A stretch of DNA of 64,000 nt, from the NCBI RefSeq assembly GCF_030811855.1, contig NZ_JAUSRN010000008.1:186001-250000 (forward strand), written 5' to 3'. Under the pieces are notes generated by a model. It was not told the DNA's origin and searched no databases. It saw only the letters and a program-made list of their open reading frames with translations. Shown piece after piece: positions 38,005 to 45,945 of the stretch. The position numbers and the translations under genes were made by a program. Positions within the stretch are counted from its first letter, which is position 1. Each line of letters starts with the position of its first letter. The DNA comes from Variovorax paradoxus (lineage in GTDB: Bacteria; Pseudomonadota; Gammaproteobacteria; Burkholderiales; Burkholderiaceae_C).

Positions 38005-38616
38005 TCAACGTGCCGGACTTTTGAACCTGCTGCGGGCATGTGCCGCCTTGGCCCGGACCACGCAACCGGTTGCATGGTCGTTGATGAGGCCCATGGCCTG
38101 CATGAAGGCATACACCGTGGTCGGCCCAACGAACTTCCAGCCGAGCTTCTTCAAGGCCTTGGACAGGGCGATGGACGCTTCGGAGGTCGAAGCGGTCTGC
38201 GGTTCACCGAGCTGCGCTGCATCCGGCTCGTGGCGCCAAAAGAATGAAGCCAGCGAGCCGTGGAGGGCGACCAGCTCCTGGGCCCTTGCGGCGTTGTGAA
38301 TCACCGCCTCGATCTTGCCGCGGTGGCGCACGATGCCCGGGTCCTGCAGCAGGCGTTCGACGTCTCGCGCGGTGAAGCGGGCGATTTTTTCGAAGTCGAA
38401 ACCGTGGAACGCCGCGCGAAAGTTCTCCCGCTTGGCCAATATGGTGCGCCAGCTCAGGCCGGACTGGAAACCTTCCAGGCAGATCTTCTCGAACAAGCGG
38501 CGATCGTCTTTCACCGGGAAGCCCCATTCCGTGTCGTGATAAGCCAGGAATTCAGGAGCGGTTGCGCACCAGCGGCAGCGGGGGTGGCCGTCGGGACCGT
38601 CGATCAATGCATTCAT
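38005..38616 (-). CDS. tag: DNA-3-methyladenine glycosylase I
   Basis: Tag removes 3-methyladenine from alkylated DNA. The 203-residue product has CRWCATAPEFLAYHDTEWGFPVKDDRRLFEKICLEGFQSGLSWRTILAKRENFR, which contains the zinc ligands and the active-site Glu of the family. The C-terminal zinc ligands lie in GLINDHATGCVVR. Length is close to the E. coli enzyme (187). It is transcribed away from thpR, with a 75-base spacer. Confidence 0.95.
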   Translation of the reverse strand: MNALIDGPDGHPRCRWCATAPEFLAYHDTEWGFPVKDDRRLFEKICLEGFQSGLSWRTILAKRENFRAAFHGFDFEKIARFTARDVERLLQDPGIVRHRGKIEAVIHNAARAQELVALHGSLASFFWRHEPDAAQLGEPQTASTSEASIALSKALKKLGWKFVGPTTVYAFMQAMGLINDHATGCVVRAKAAHARSRFKSPAR

Positions 38617-38691
38617 GTGTTGTTGTGGCCGGGTACTCTCCGCGCCGTTTCGAAGGCAGCTATCCTATTTGCAGGAGGTGCAGATTTGCAA

Positions 38692-39297
38692 ATGACCGGC
38701 CCGCCGCCGCCACCGCGCCAGACCCCTGACACTGCGCTGCCCAGGGAGCACCTGGCCCACTCGGTCTTTTTCGCGATCTTCCCGCAGCGCGACGATGCGA
38801 AGCGCATCGCCGCGCAGAGTGCGCGCCTCGGTGAGCAGCATGCGCTGAAAGCAAAGATGACCGGGATGCATCGCCTGCATGTCACGCTGCATCATTTCGG
38901 CAGGTTTGCCGCTGTGCCGCCCGAGCTGTTGCAAGCTGCCCTCAGCGCGGCCGCCACCGTGGCACCCCCGTCATTCGACGTCGTGTTCGACGAGGCGTTG
39001 CGTTTTGAAAAGAGCAAGGCTTTCGTGCTGTGCGGGCATGAAGGCACTTCCGAACTGGCGGCGTTCAGGCAGCGACTGAGCGAAGCGTTGGCGAAGGCGC
39101 GGTTCGCGTGCGAGCCGTCCTTCACACCTCACATGACCCTTGCCTACACCAGCAGCAACATGAAGGCGCATCCCATCGCGCCGATCCGGTGGACCGCCGA
39201 TTCATTCGCGCTGGTCGACAGCCACGTGGGCAAGCGTGTCTATGAAGTGTTGGGTCGATGGTCGGCTGCACCGGATCCTTCCGCGCTGCTCGTCTGA
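38692..39297 (+). CDS. thpR: RNA 2',3'-cyclic phosphodiesterase (ThpR/LigT family)
   Basis: This is a 2H phosphoesterase of the LigT/ThpR class that opens 2',3'-cyclic phosphates in RNA. Both HxT motifs are present: LHVTLHHFG in the first half and PHMTLAY in the second. The 201-residue product has a Pro-rich N-terminus before the catalytic domain begins at HSVFFAIFP. The start is uncertain: an ATG at 38692 is 13 bases from a strong AGGAGG, while an in-frame TTG at 38686 is at the ideal 7-base spacing. A TATCCT box (38661-38666) may be its -10. Confidence 0.88.
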   Translation: MTGPPPPPRQTPDTALPREHLAHSVFFAIFPQRDDAKRIAAQSARLGEQHALKAKMTGMHRLHVTLHHFGRFAAVPPELLQAALSAAATVAPPSFDVVFDEALRFEKSKAFVLCGHEGTSELAAFRQRLSEALAKARFACEPSFTPHMTLAYTSSNMKAHPIAPIRWTADSFALVDSHVGKRVYEVLGRWSAAPDPSALLV

Positions 39298-39412
39298 TCG
39301 CCTTGCGCAAACTGCGAGGTCCGGCGATCTGTTGCGCATCGGGCGCGCGCGATCTGTATCTGTTCTTCGGAACGCGGCTCGCGACAATGAGGCTTCATCC
39401 AACGGAAGCCAA

Positions 39413-39895
39413 ATGACAGCCCTGACCAGAGACCAGATTGCAGACCGTATTGCCGCCGAGCTGGGCCACAGTTTCGAGGGCGAGCTTGTCGCCGGTGGGC
39501 ACTACGCGCCCGTCGCGCGCGACGGGAATACGCTTTACACCAGCGGCCAGGTGCCACGCGTGGGCACCACGGTGGTCGTAACCGGTCGCGTGGGCGAGCA
39601 GGTGTCGCTCGAGAAGGCCCGCGAAGCTGCGCAGATCTGCGCCTTGCGCTGCCTGACTCTGCTGCGGCGCGAGCTCGGCTCGCTCGACGGCATCGAGAAG
39701 CTGCTGCGCGTCGGCGTCTTCGTGCAGTGCACGGCCGATTTCACCCAGCAGAGCGAAGTGGCCGATGCGGCATCCGACCTGCTGCACCGCGTGTTCGGCG
39801 ATGCGGGTGTGCATGTGCGCACCGCGGTAGGCGTCTACGCGCTGCCCAAGAATGCGAGCGTCGAGCTGGAAATGACGGCGCTCGCCAAGCGCTAG
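39413..39895 (+). CDS. RidA/YjgF family protein
   Basis: This is a member of the RidA superfamily, which includes enamine/imine deaminases that protect PLP enzymes. The 160-residue product has FEGELVAGGHYAPVARDGNTLYTSGQVPRVG and the C-terminal VHVRTAVGVYALPKNASVELEMTALAKR. The active-site Arg of RidA in the xGxxxRxxVxVxxLP region corresponds to VRTAVGVYALP. It is somewhat longer than classic RidA (about 128) at the N-terminus. Its stop shares the palindrome CTAG with the stop of the convergent DUF72 gene. Confidence 0.88.
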   Translation: MTALTRDQIADRIAAELGHSFEGELVAGGHYAPVARDGNTLYTSGQVPRVGTTVVVTGRVGEQVSLEKAREAAQICALRCLTLLRRELGSLDGIEKLLRVGVFVQCTADFTQQSEVADAASDLLHRVFGDAGVHVRTAVGVYALPKNASVELEMTALAKR

Positions 39896-40980
39896 CGTTT
39901 CGGCAGATCGACGATGTCCCGCGCGAGCGAGGCGATCGTCAGCGGCGCGCAGCCTTCGGCGTTGTTGCTCACGGTGACGTAGGCGTGCTGGCCCGCACGG
40001 GTGGTTCCGGAAATCACCTTGGCCAGCGCCGCGCGTGTCTCGGGGTCGGGATCGACGATCTTGTCGAACGGGCCATACAGCTTTTCCGCATCCTCATAGC
40101 CAAAGCGGCCATGCCGGCGATGCAGGTTCCAGCGGCACACCAGCGGCCCGGGCCAGAGGGCGCGCAGCATCGGCAGCTGGTCTTCGATGGGCGGCATCTT
40201 CGCGTGCAGGCCCATGCAGAAGGTGGCGCCCACGCTGCGCAGCATGTCGGCGAAGGCGGGGCACAGCAATTGCGGGTCGCGCACTTCGACGGCAATCACG
40301 GCGTCGGGTGCGACCGGCTTCAGACCGGGCAGCGCTTCGAGCATTTCGCCGATGCGCGCCAGGAGGGCGGGCTGGTCGGCCAGCAGTTGCGACGGAATCG
40401 GGCTCAGCTGGAACACCAGCGCGCCGATGCGGTGGCCCAGGCCTTCGAGCGCGGGCCGCACGAACTCCTGGATGGCGATCTCGCTGTTCAGGAACACCGG
40501 GTTCACCTGCGTTCCCCGGCCGCTTTCATCGCGCACCGTGGCATCGGTCACCAGGCTCGGCGCCTTCACCACGAAGCGGAAGTCGTCCGGCACCATGGCC
40601 GCGTAGCGTGCGTACTGGCTCGCCGTGAGTGCGCGATAGAAGTTGCGATCCAGGCTCACGGTGCGAAAGAGCGGGTGCCGCGCCAATGCGGCGAGGCCGT
40701 TCTTCGAGAGTGCGGTTTCGGCGTATTCGCCGTCCCAGACGAGATTGGCCCAGCCGGGATAGCTCCATGAAGAGGTGCCGAGCCGAAGCAGGGGAGGGAG
40801 CGTTCCGGCCAGCTCGACCAGTGCCGGATCGACCGGCGCAGCGGCCACGGTGCCGCCGCGTGTTTTCTTGCGCGTCGGCACCTCGGCGGAAGGCTTGGCC
40901 TCGACAGGCGGCGGCAAGGGCGGGGGCGCCTCTGCCGGGCGCGGGAGATCGGGAAAGAGGGAGTCCTGCAGTTCAGCCAT
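39892..40980 (-). CDS. DUF72 domain-containing protein (YecE-like)
   Basis: This is a TIM-barrel-like protein of unknown function. The 362-residue product has a Pro/Ala-rich N-terminal tail (about 1-60), then the DUF72 domain LRLGTSSWSYPGWANLVWDGEYAETALSKNGLAALARHPLFRTVSLDRNFYRAL, VPDDFRFVVKAPSLVT, and LGALVFQLSPIPSQLL-like IGALVFQLSP. The C-terminal segment AYVTVSNNAEGCAPLTIASLARDIV is typical. The ATG at 40980 is the first reasonable start before the divergent histidine kinase gene. Confidence 0.88.
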   Translation of the reverse strand: MAELQDSLFPDLPRPAEAPPPLPPPVEAKPSAEVPTRKKTRGGTVAAAPVDPALVELAGTLPPLLRLGTSSWSYPGWANLVWDGEYAETALSKNGLAALARHPLFRTVSLDRNFYRALTASQYARYAAMVPDDFRFVVKAPSLVTDATVRDESGRGTQVNPVFLNSEIAIQEFVRPALEGLGHRIGALVFQLSPIPSQLLADQPALLARIGEMLEALPGLKPVAPDAVIAVEVRDPQLLCPAFADMLRSVGATFCMGLHAKMPPIEDQLPMLRALWPGPLVCRWNLHRRHGRFGYEDAEKLYGPFDKIVDPDPETRAALAKVISGTTRAGQHAYVTVSNNAEGCAPLTIASLARDIVDLPKR

Positions 40981-41042
40981 GTCTGGGCCCGCATTCTCGG
41001 CCCACATCGGCCGGGCTCGCAGCGAGAGGCACAATCCGCGCC

Positions 41043-42536
41043 ATGAAACAGTGGTTGCGTGCACAGGGTGGCTGGTGGCTGGCATGGCTCGCCTTGACGG
41101 GCGTGGGTGCCGTGTGGCTCGTGCGCGCAGAACTTGCACAGATGCAGCAGGACTTCGGCTCCGACGTGCGCATTGCCCACCGCATCCTGAGCCAACAGGT
41201 GGTGCAGTACGACGCGGTGCTGGCCACGGTCGCGCTGCTGGAACCCGGCACCGGCGCCGACCATCCGGAGCAGCGCCTGCCATCGGTCTATCCGTCGATC
41301 CTGCGGGTGCAGCGGCGCGCCGGTGACGAACCCTGGCCCGACGAAAAGCACGCCAGCGCCTTGGCCGCCGCAGAAGCGCGTTCGCGCAGCCAGCGCCGCG
41401 CCGAATTGGCCGCGCCCGATCTTGCGCGCGGCCGTTATCAGCTCGTGATGGGCGCCACGCCTTTCAGCTACGCGCTGGAGATCGATCTGGCGGGCTCGAT
41501 CCCGTGGCGCGACTGGCCGATGGACCCGCGGCGCAGTCCGGTGCGGCTGAGCCTGCAGCGCGACGGCCAGCAACTGGTGCTGCAGCCTGGCCAGCCTGGA
41601 GACGGCAGTGGCTGGCGCTTCGATCTCACCAAGGCACTGGCATCGCCGAGCCAGCCCTTCGAGCTGGTGGCCGTGCGCCACGTGGGCTGGGGTGAATTGC
41701 CTTGGCGCAGCATGGCCGGCTGGGCCGGGGCAGTGGGCTTGCTGCTGGCGGGGCTCTGGGCTGCGCAGCGGCAGCGCATTGCGCGCCGGCGGGCCGAAGA
41801 GCTGCTGCGACTTGGCCAGGTGGCTCGGCTCAATGCACTGGGCGAACTTTCGGCCGGCCTCGCGCATGAACTGAACCAGCCACTCACGGCGGTGCTCGCC
41901 AATGCCCAGGCCGCGCGCCGCCTGCTCGACGATGATCCACCCGACCTGGCCACGGCACGCGATGCCATGGGGCAGGCGGTCGAGCAGGCGCGCCGGGCGG
42001 CCGGCGTGGTCGGCCGGCTGCGCCGCGTCATCGAACGGCCCGAGGCCGAGGGCGAGGTGCGCCCGCTGGTGCTCCAGGAGCTGGTTCGCAGCGCCATGCA
42101 CCTGCTGGCGCCCGAGTTCGCCAAGCGCTCGGTGTCGGCACAGTTCGACGCCACCGCCCAAGCCCCTGTACGCGTGCAAGCCGATGCGGTGGCGCTCGAG
42201 CAGATCGTGCACAACCTGCTGATGAATGCCTTGCAGGCGCTGGAACTCGTGCCCGCGCCGGAGCGGCGGCTGGCGGTCTCGGTCGGCCGCAACGGTCAGG
42301 AGGGCGTGCTGACCATCACGGACAACGGCCGCGGCATCTCGCCGGAAGCCTTTCCACGCCTTTTCGAACCCTTCTTCAGCACGCGCGAAGGTGGCCTCGG
42401 CCTTGGCCTCAGCCTGAGCGAAACGCTGGCGAGCGGCATGGGCGGCAGCCTGAGCGCTGCCAACGTACCGCCGCATGGCGCGCGCTTCACGCTCGCGCTG
42501 CCCCTGGTGGCCCGACCGGCGGAGCATGCGGCATGA
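41043..42536 (+). CDS. Membrane sensor histidine kinase
   Basis: This is the sensor of a two-component system. The 497-residue product has an N-terminal membrane segment (GGWWLAWLALTGVGAVWLV, about 9-27), a periplasmic domain of about 190 residues, a second membrane segment (about 224-242), a short linker and then the kinase core. The core contains the H box GLAHELNQPLTAVLANAQAARRLL, the N box LMNALQAL, G boxes ITDNGRGIS and GGLGLGLSLSETLA. The HELNQPL variant is that of the FixL/DctB-like HisKA class. It overlaps its response regulator by 4 bases. The periplasmic domain has no motif I recognise. Confidence 0.93.
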   Translation: MKQWLRAQGGWWLAWLALTGVGAVWLVRAELAQMQQDFGSDVRIAHRILSQQVVQYDAVLATVALLEPGTGADHPEQRLPSVYPSILRVQRRAGDEPWPDEKHASALAAAEARSRSQRRAELAAPDLARGRYQLVMGATPFSYALEIDLAGSIPWRDWPMDPRRSPVRLSLQRDGQQLVLQPGQPGDGSGWRFDLTKALASPSQPFELVAVRHVGWGELPWRSMAGWAGAVGLLLAGLWAAQRQRIARRRAEELLRLGQVARLNALGELSAGLAHELNQPLTAVLANAQAARRLLDDDPPDLATARDAMGQAVEQARRAAGVVGRLRRVIERPEAEGEVRPLVLQELVRSAMHLLAPEFAKRSVSAQFDATAQAPVRVQADAVALEQIVHNLLMNALQALELVPAPERRLAVSVGRNGQEGVLTITDNGRGISPEAFPRLFEPFFSTREGGLGLGLSLSETLASGMGGSLSAANVPPHGARFTLALPLVARPAEHAA

Positions 42537-43171
42537 ACGCTCCGGCCCCTCATGAACCGCAGTCGCCGCTGATTCACCTGATCGACGACGACCAGGCGGT
42601 GCGCGAGAGTCTCTCGCTGCTGATCGGCACGGTCGGCCTGCGGGTGCAGGGCTGGGCCGATCCGCAAGCCTTCATCGATGGCTTCGACCGCGCGAGTGTC
42701 GGCGCCATCGTGCTCGACGTGCGCATGCCCGGCATTAGCGGCCTCACGGTGCTCGACCGGCTGGTGGCGCAAGGCGTCGACCAGCCGGTGATCATGCTGA
42801 CCGGCCACGGAACGGTCGAGATGTGCCGCCGCGCCTTCAAGGCCGGCGCGGCGGAGTTTCTCGAGAAGCCGGTGGACGACGAGCAGCTGCTCGAGGCGCT
42901 GCAGCACGCCGTGCGCCAGCACGTGCGTTCGCGCGAGCGCTCGCAGGCCGACAACGCCGCGCGCGAGAGGGTCGCGCAGCTGTCGGAGCGCGAGCGAGAG
43001 GTGCTGGCCTTCATCGTGCAGGGCCTCACCAACAAGGAGATTGCGCGCACGCTCGCGCTGTCGCCGCGCACGGTGGAAACGCACCGCGCCAACCTGTTCG
43101 CCAAGCTCGACTGCGACTCGCTCGCGCAGCTGATCCGGGGCTACGCCGTGCTGGTGGCCGGGGACTCCTGA
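42533..43171 (+). CDS. FixJ/NarL-type response regulator
   Basis: This is the DNA-binding partner of the kinase just upstream. The 212-residue product has a receiver domain (LIHLIDDDQAVRESLSLLIGTVG; phosphorylated Asp in IVLDVRMPGISGL; TGHG; Lys in FLEKPVDDEQLL) and a LuxR-type helix-turn-helix (LSEREREVLAFIVQGLTNKEIARTLALSPRTVETHRANLFAKLDC, about 148-195). This FixJ-like pairing with a HELNQPL kinase is common. A perfect 32-bp palindrome 3 bases after its stop is a good candidate for its own binding site. Confidence 0.94.
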   Translation: MNAPAPHEPQSPLIHLIDDDQAVRESLSLLIGTVGLRVQGWADPQAFIDGFDRASVGAIVLDVRMPGISGLTVLDRLVAQGVDQPVIMLTGHGTVEMCRRAFKAGAAEFLEKPVDDEQLLEALQHAVRQHVRSRERSQADNAARERVAQLSEREREVLAFIVQGLTNKEIARTLALSPRTVETHRANLFAKLDCDSLAQLIRGYAVLVAGDS

Positions 43172-43173
43172 AA

Positions 43174-43205
43174 CCCGGCGCTCCGTAGTTCTACGGAGCG
43201 CCGGG
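43174..43205. promoter_or_regulatory. Perfect 32-bp palindrome, candidate response-regulator operator
   Basis: Two 15-base arms (CCCGGCGCTCCGTAG and its complement) meet at a TT centre. A further CGTAG half-site follows at 43206-43210. The centre lies about 65 bases before a TACAGT -10 candidate at 43243-43248 that lacks a clear -35, which is an activator-type geometry. There is no T tract, so a terminator is less likely. Confidence 0.6.
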
Positions 43206-43307
43206 CGTAGCCGTACGAATGGCCTCGGCGGCCGGTGTTTTCTACAGTGGCGCAGCTGCCGGCAACGCGCCGGCGCAATCACCTCGCATCCACTGGAGAA
43301 ACTAAAA

Positions 43308-43811
43308 ATGCGTTCCACCCTTCGCCTTGGCGGCCTCGCCATCTTGCTTGCCGCATCTGCCGTACAGGCCCAGACGCCCGCTCCCGCGGTGCGCACCGAA
43401 AAGAACATGTCGCTCGCGCTGGCCAACCAGATCGCGGCCGAAGCCGTGGCGGCCTGTGCTGCCAACGGCTACAACGTGGCCGCCACCGTGGTCGACCGCG
43501 CCGGCACCGTGCGGGCCGTGCAGCGTGCCGACAACGCCGGCCCGCACACGCTGGCATCGAGCGAGCGCAAGGCCTGGACCTCGGCGTCCGCCAAGAACGC
43601 GACCCAGGCCATGATGGAAGGTTCGCAAAAGAACCCGGGCGGCGCGAACGTCGTCTACCTGCCGGGCTTTTTGCTGCTGGGCGGCGGCGTGCCGGTGAAG
43701 TCGGGCAACGACGTGATCGGCGCCGTGGGCGTGGGCGGTGCACCCGGCGGCAACCTCGACGAACAGTGCGCCAATGCTGCGCTCGAAAAGGTCAAGGGGC
43801 TTCTGGGCTGA
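43308..43811 (+). CDS. Secreted GlcG/HbpS family heme-binding-type protein
   Basis: This protein belongs to the GlcG/HbpS fold family, whose best-known secreted member, HbpS of Streptomyces, binds heme and modulates the SenS-SenR two-component system. The 167-residue product has a signal peptide (MRSTLRLGGLAILLAASAVQA), then KNMSLALANQIAAEAVAACAANGYNVAATVVDRAGTVRAVQRADNAGPHTLASSERKAWTSAS and VPVKSGNDVIGAVGVGGAPGGNLDEQCANAAL. A ribosome site GGAGAA precedes the ATG. It is downstream of a two-component system and a palindrome, so it is either the regulated target or an accessory sensor. Heme binding itself is not visible in the sequence. Confidence 0.88.
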   Translation: MRSTLRLGGLAILLAASAVQAQTPAPAVRTEKNMSLALANQIAAEAVAACAANGYNVAATVVDRAGTVRAVQRADNAGPHTLASSERKAWTSASAKNATQAMMEGSQKNPGGANVVYLPGFLLLGGGVPVKSGNDVIGAVGVGGAPGGNLDEQCANAALEKVKGLLG

Positions 43812-43813
43812 CG

Positions 43814-44512
43814 ATGATGAAGTGCGGTATCTGGTCCGGCATATTGGTGATCGCGCTCGGCATGGGCGCATCGGCCGCCGTATTGGCCCAGGTGCCGCCG
43901 CAAGCGGCCGAAGTGCTGGCCTACGAAGGGCTGCACCGGGCCGCCTGGCAGGGCGACCTGCCGAAGGTCAAGGCGCTGATCGCGTCCGGCGCCAACCTCG
44001 ATGTGCGCGATGCGCGAGGCCGCACGCCCTTGCACGTCGCCACCCATGCCCGGCAGCGCGAGGCGGTGAAGCTGCTCGCCAAGGCCGGTGCAAACCTCGA
44101 TGCGCTCGAAGACGACCGCTACGACGCGGTGACCATCGCGTCGGTGGCCGACGACCCCAGCACACTCGCGCTCTTGCTGTCGCTCGGCGCCAATCCCGGG
44201 CAGGTGACCAGCCGCTACGACGGCACCGCGCTGATCGCCGCGGCGCACCTGGGCCATGACGAGGTGGTCCGCAAGCTGATTGCGGCGGGCGCGCCGATCG
44301 ACCACGTCAACAACCTGCACTGGACGGCGGTGATCGAAGCCATCGTGCTCGGCGACGGCGGCCCGCGCCACCAGCGCACGCTCGCCGCGCTGATCGATGC
44401 CGGCGCCAACCTGAAGCTGACCGACCGCCAGGGCAACACACCGCTGCAGCTGGCCAGTGCGCGCGGCTATACGGCCATGGTCAAGCTGCTGGAAGCGCCG
44501 CGCCCGAGATAG
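43814..44512 (+). CDS. Secreted ankyrin-repeat protein
   Basis: This is a periplasmic ankyrin-repeat protein likely to act through protein contacts. The 232-residue product has a signal peptide (about 1-25, ending SAAVLAQ) and five or six ankyrin units, for example EGLHRAAWQGDLPKVKALIASGANLDVRD, GRTPLHVATHARQREAVKLLAKAGANLDALED, GTALIAAAHLGHDEVVRKLIAAGAPIDHVN and GNTPLQLASARGYTAMVKLLEA. It starts 2 bases after the GlcG/HbpS-like gene, so the two are coupled and probably work together. ATG 43814 and ATG 43817 are both possible starts. Ankyrin proteins next to catalases in other bacteria have been linked to oxidative stress; no such gene is adjacent here. Confidence 0.87.
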   Translation: MMKCGIWSGILVIALGMGASAAVLAQVPPQAAEVLAYEGLHRAAWQGDLPKVKALIASGANLDVRDARGRTPLHVATHARQREAVKLLAKAGANLDALEDDRYDAVTIASVADDPSTLALLLSLGANPGQVTSRYDGTALIAAAHLGHDEVVRKLIAAGAPIDHVNNLHWTAVIEAIVLGDGGPRHQRTLAALIDAGANLKLTDRQGNTPLQLASARGYTAMVKLLEAPRPR

Positions 44513-44557
44513 CGTCGGCTCGGGGACAATGGCGGCTCGCCACGAGGAAACCGCCCC

Positions 44558-44599
44558 ATGTACATGCCCACGCAATTCATCGCCAAGGTAGGAAGCTGA
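44558..44599 (+). other. 13-codon mini-ORF, leader peptide or gene remnant
   Basis: The reading MYMPTQFIAKVGS has its own ribosome site (GAGGAAA) and ends 1 base before the next gene's ATG. The MYxPxxF opening is that of PaiB-type FMN-binding regulators, so it could be the amino end of a deleted gene or a translated leader. Confidence 0.35.
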
Positions 44600-44600
44600 G

Positions 44601-44837
44601 ATGCGCGTGTTTGCATTGCTCAGCCTAGTACTGGCGCTCGTAATCGTCGGCCTGCTCGCGAAAAAACAATTGGCTACCGCAGCGGCGCCCGTATTGCCGT
44701 CTGTGCCCGGTGTCGCCGCTCCCGCGCTGGGCGATGCGCCTGTCAATGCGCGCACGCAGGCCGAGCAGGTGCAAAAGCAGGTCAAGGAAGCGCTCGACGC
44801 CGCGGCGCAGGCGCGCAAGATGCCGGATGACAACTGA
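44601..44837 (+). CDS. Small membrane-anchored hypothetical protein
   Basis: I do not recognise this gene. The 78-residue product has one N-terminal membrane segment (FALLSLVLALVIVGLLAKK, about 4-22), an Ala/Pro-rich spacer, and a short polar helix (RTQAEQVQKQVKEALDAAAQARKMPDDN). It is thus likely bound to the inner membrane by its N-terminus. A ribosome site AGGAAG lies just before the ATG. It overlaps the tadA start by 11 bases, so it is probably translated in series with it. Confidence 0.75.
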   Translation: MRVFALLSLVLALVIVGLLAKKQLATAAAPVLPSVPGVAAPALGDAPVNARTQAEQVQKQVKEALDAAAQARKMPDDN

Positions 44838-45945
44838 GCCCACGCAGCCTTCGCAGCCGAGCGGCGACGCGCACTGGATGGCGCTGGCGCTGGCCGAGGC
44901 GCGCCGGGCGGCCGAAGCCGGCGAGGTGCCGGTGGGTGCGGTGCTGGTCAGGGGCGGGCAGCTCGTCGCCACGGGGCGCAACGCACCCGTCGCGCAGCAT
45001 GACCCGAGCGCCCACGCCGAAATTAACGCGCTGCGCGCCGGCGCCGCGGCACTCGGCAACTACCGCCTCGACGGCTGCGAGCTGTTCGTCACGCTCGAGC
45101 CCTGTGCCATGTGCGCGGGCGCCATGCTGCATTCGCGACTGGCGCGCGTGGTGTTCGGAGCGGCCGACCCCAAGACGGGCGCGGCCGGCTCGGTGCTCGA
45201 TCTTTTTGCCGAACCCCGGCTGAACCACCGCACGCAAGTGCAGGGCGGCGTGCTGGCCGCGGAGTGCAGCGCAGTGTTGCAACAGTTTTTCCAGCAGCGT
45301 CGCGAGGCGGCGCGCGAGCAGGCCGAGCCCTTGCGCGATGACGCGCTGCGCACGCCGGCCGAGCGATTCGATGCGCTTCGCGACTACGCCTTCGAACCGC
45401 GCTACGTGCAGGATCTGCCCAGCCTCAATGGCTGGCGCATGCACTATATCGACGAAGGTCCCCGGGATGCTGCGGAGGCGGCCTGCTGCATCTGTTTGCA
45501 CGGCTCGGGCGAATGGGGCTATTTTTTTCGCCACCTCGTCGGAATGCCCGGACTCCGCACGCTGGTGCCTGACCTCATTGGCTTCGGCAAGAGCGACAAG
45601 CCCAAGCGAGAAGCAGCGCACCGCCTCGAATGGCACTGCCAGGTGGTGAGCGAATGGCTCGATCGCACGGCGCCGGCGCCCATGGCGCTGGTGCACAGCG
45701 CCGCGGCCGCCGGGCTTGCCGCGTTGCTGCAGGCCGCCAGGCCCGATCTTTTTACGGCCGTGCTCCTGGCTCCCGAGGGCGGCGAAAAAGTCGCCGACGC
45801 ATGGCGCGCGCCATTTCCGGACCGCGGCTACCAGGCCGCGCTGCGCGCGCTCGGCCCCTTGGCGTCGTCCTCCGGTCCGAGCGGCTCGCAGGCTGCGTTG
45901 CTCGCACGGCAGGTGCGCAACGCAATGGGATACTCGGCGCCGTGA
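44827..45945 (+). CDS. tadA: tRNA adenosine(34) deaminase TadA fused to a degenerate alpha/beta hydrolase domain
   Basis: TadA converts A34 to inosine in tRNA-Arg(ACG). In the 372-residue product the deaminase occupies residues 14-160, with the zinc site HAE (63-65) and PCAMC (Cys93, Cys96). Ordinary TadA would end near residue 165. Here it continues, after a charged linker (about 160-190), into an alpha/beta hydrolase region most like haloalkane dehalogenases (LHGSGEWGYFFRHLVGM, then DLIGFGKSDKP at 249-259). The nucleophile elbow reads LVHSAAAAGL, with Ser291 but without the usual glycines, and the C-terminal half with the catalytic His is missing. The ATG at 44827 overlaps the preceding small gene. 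The downstream GTG of the carboxypeptidase overlaps its stop. Confidence 0.9.
   Translation: MTTEPTQPSQPSGDAHWMALALAEARRAAEAGEVPVGAVLVRGGQLVATGRNAPVAQHDPSAHAEINALRAGAAALGNYRLDGCELFVTLEPCAMCAGAMLHSRLARVVFGAADPKTGAAGSVLDLFAEPRLNHRTQVQGGVLAAECSAVLQQFFQQRREAAREQAEPLRDDALRTPAERFDALRDYAFEPRYVQDLPSLNGWRMHYIDEGPRDAAEAACCICLHGSGEWGYFFRHLVGMPGLRTLVPDLIGFGKSDKPKREAAHRLEWHCQVVSEWLDRTAPAPMALVHSAAAAGLAALLQAARPDLFTAVLLAPEGGEKVADAWRAPFPDRGYQAALRALGPLASSSGPSGSQAALLARQVRNAMGYSAP

Noticed and set aside
44601..44837. A small toxin of a type I system
   Set aside because: Although it has one membrane segment, it has a long polar tail, stands in tandem with tadA and lacks an antisense RNA promoter that I can see.
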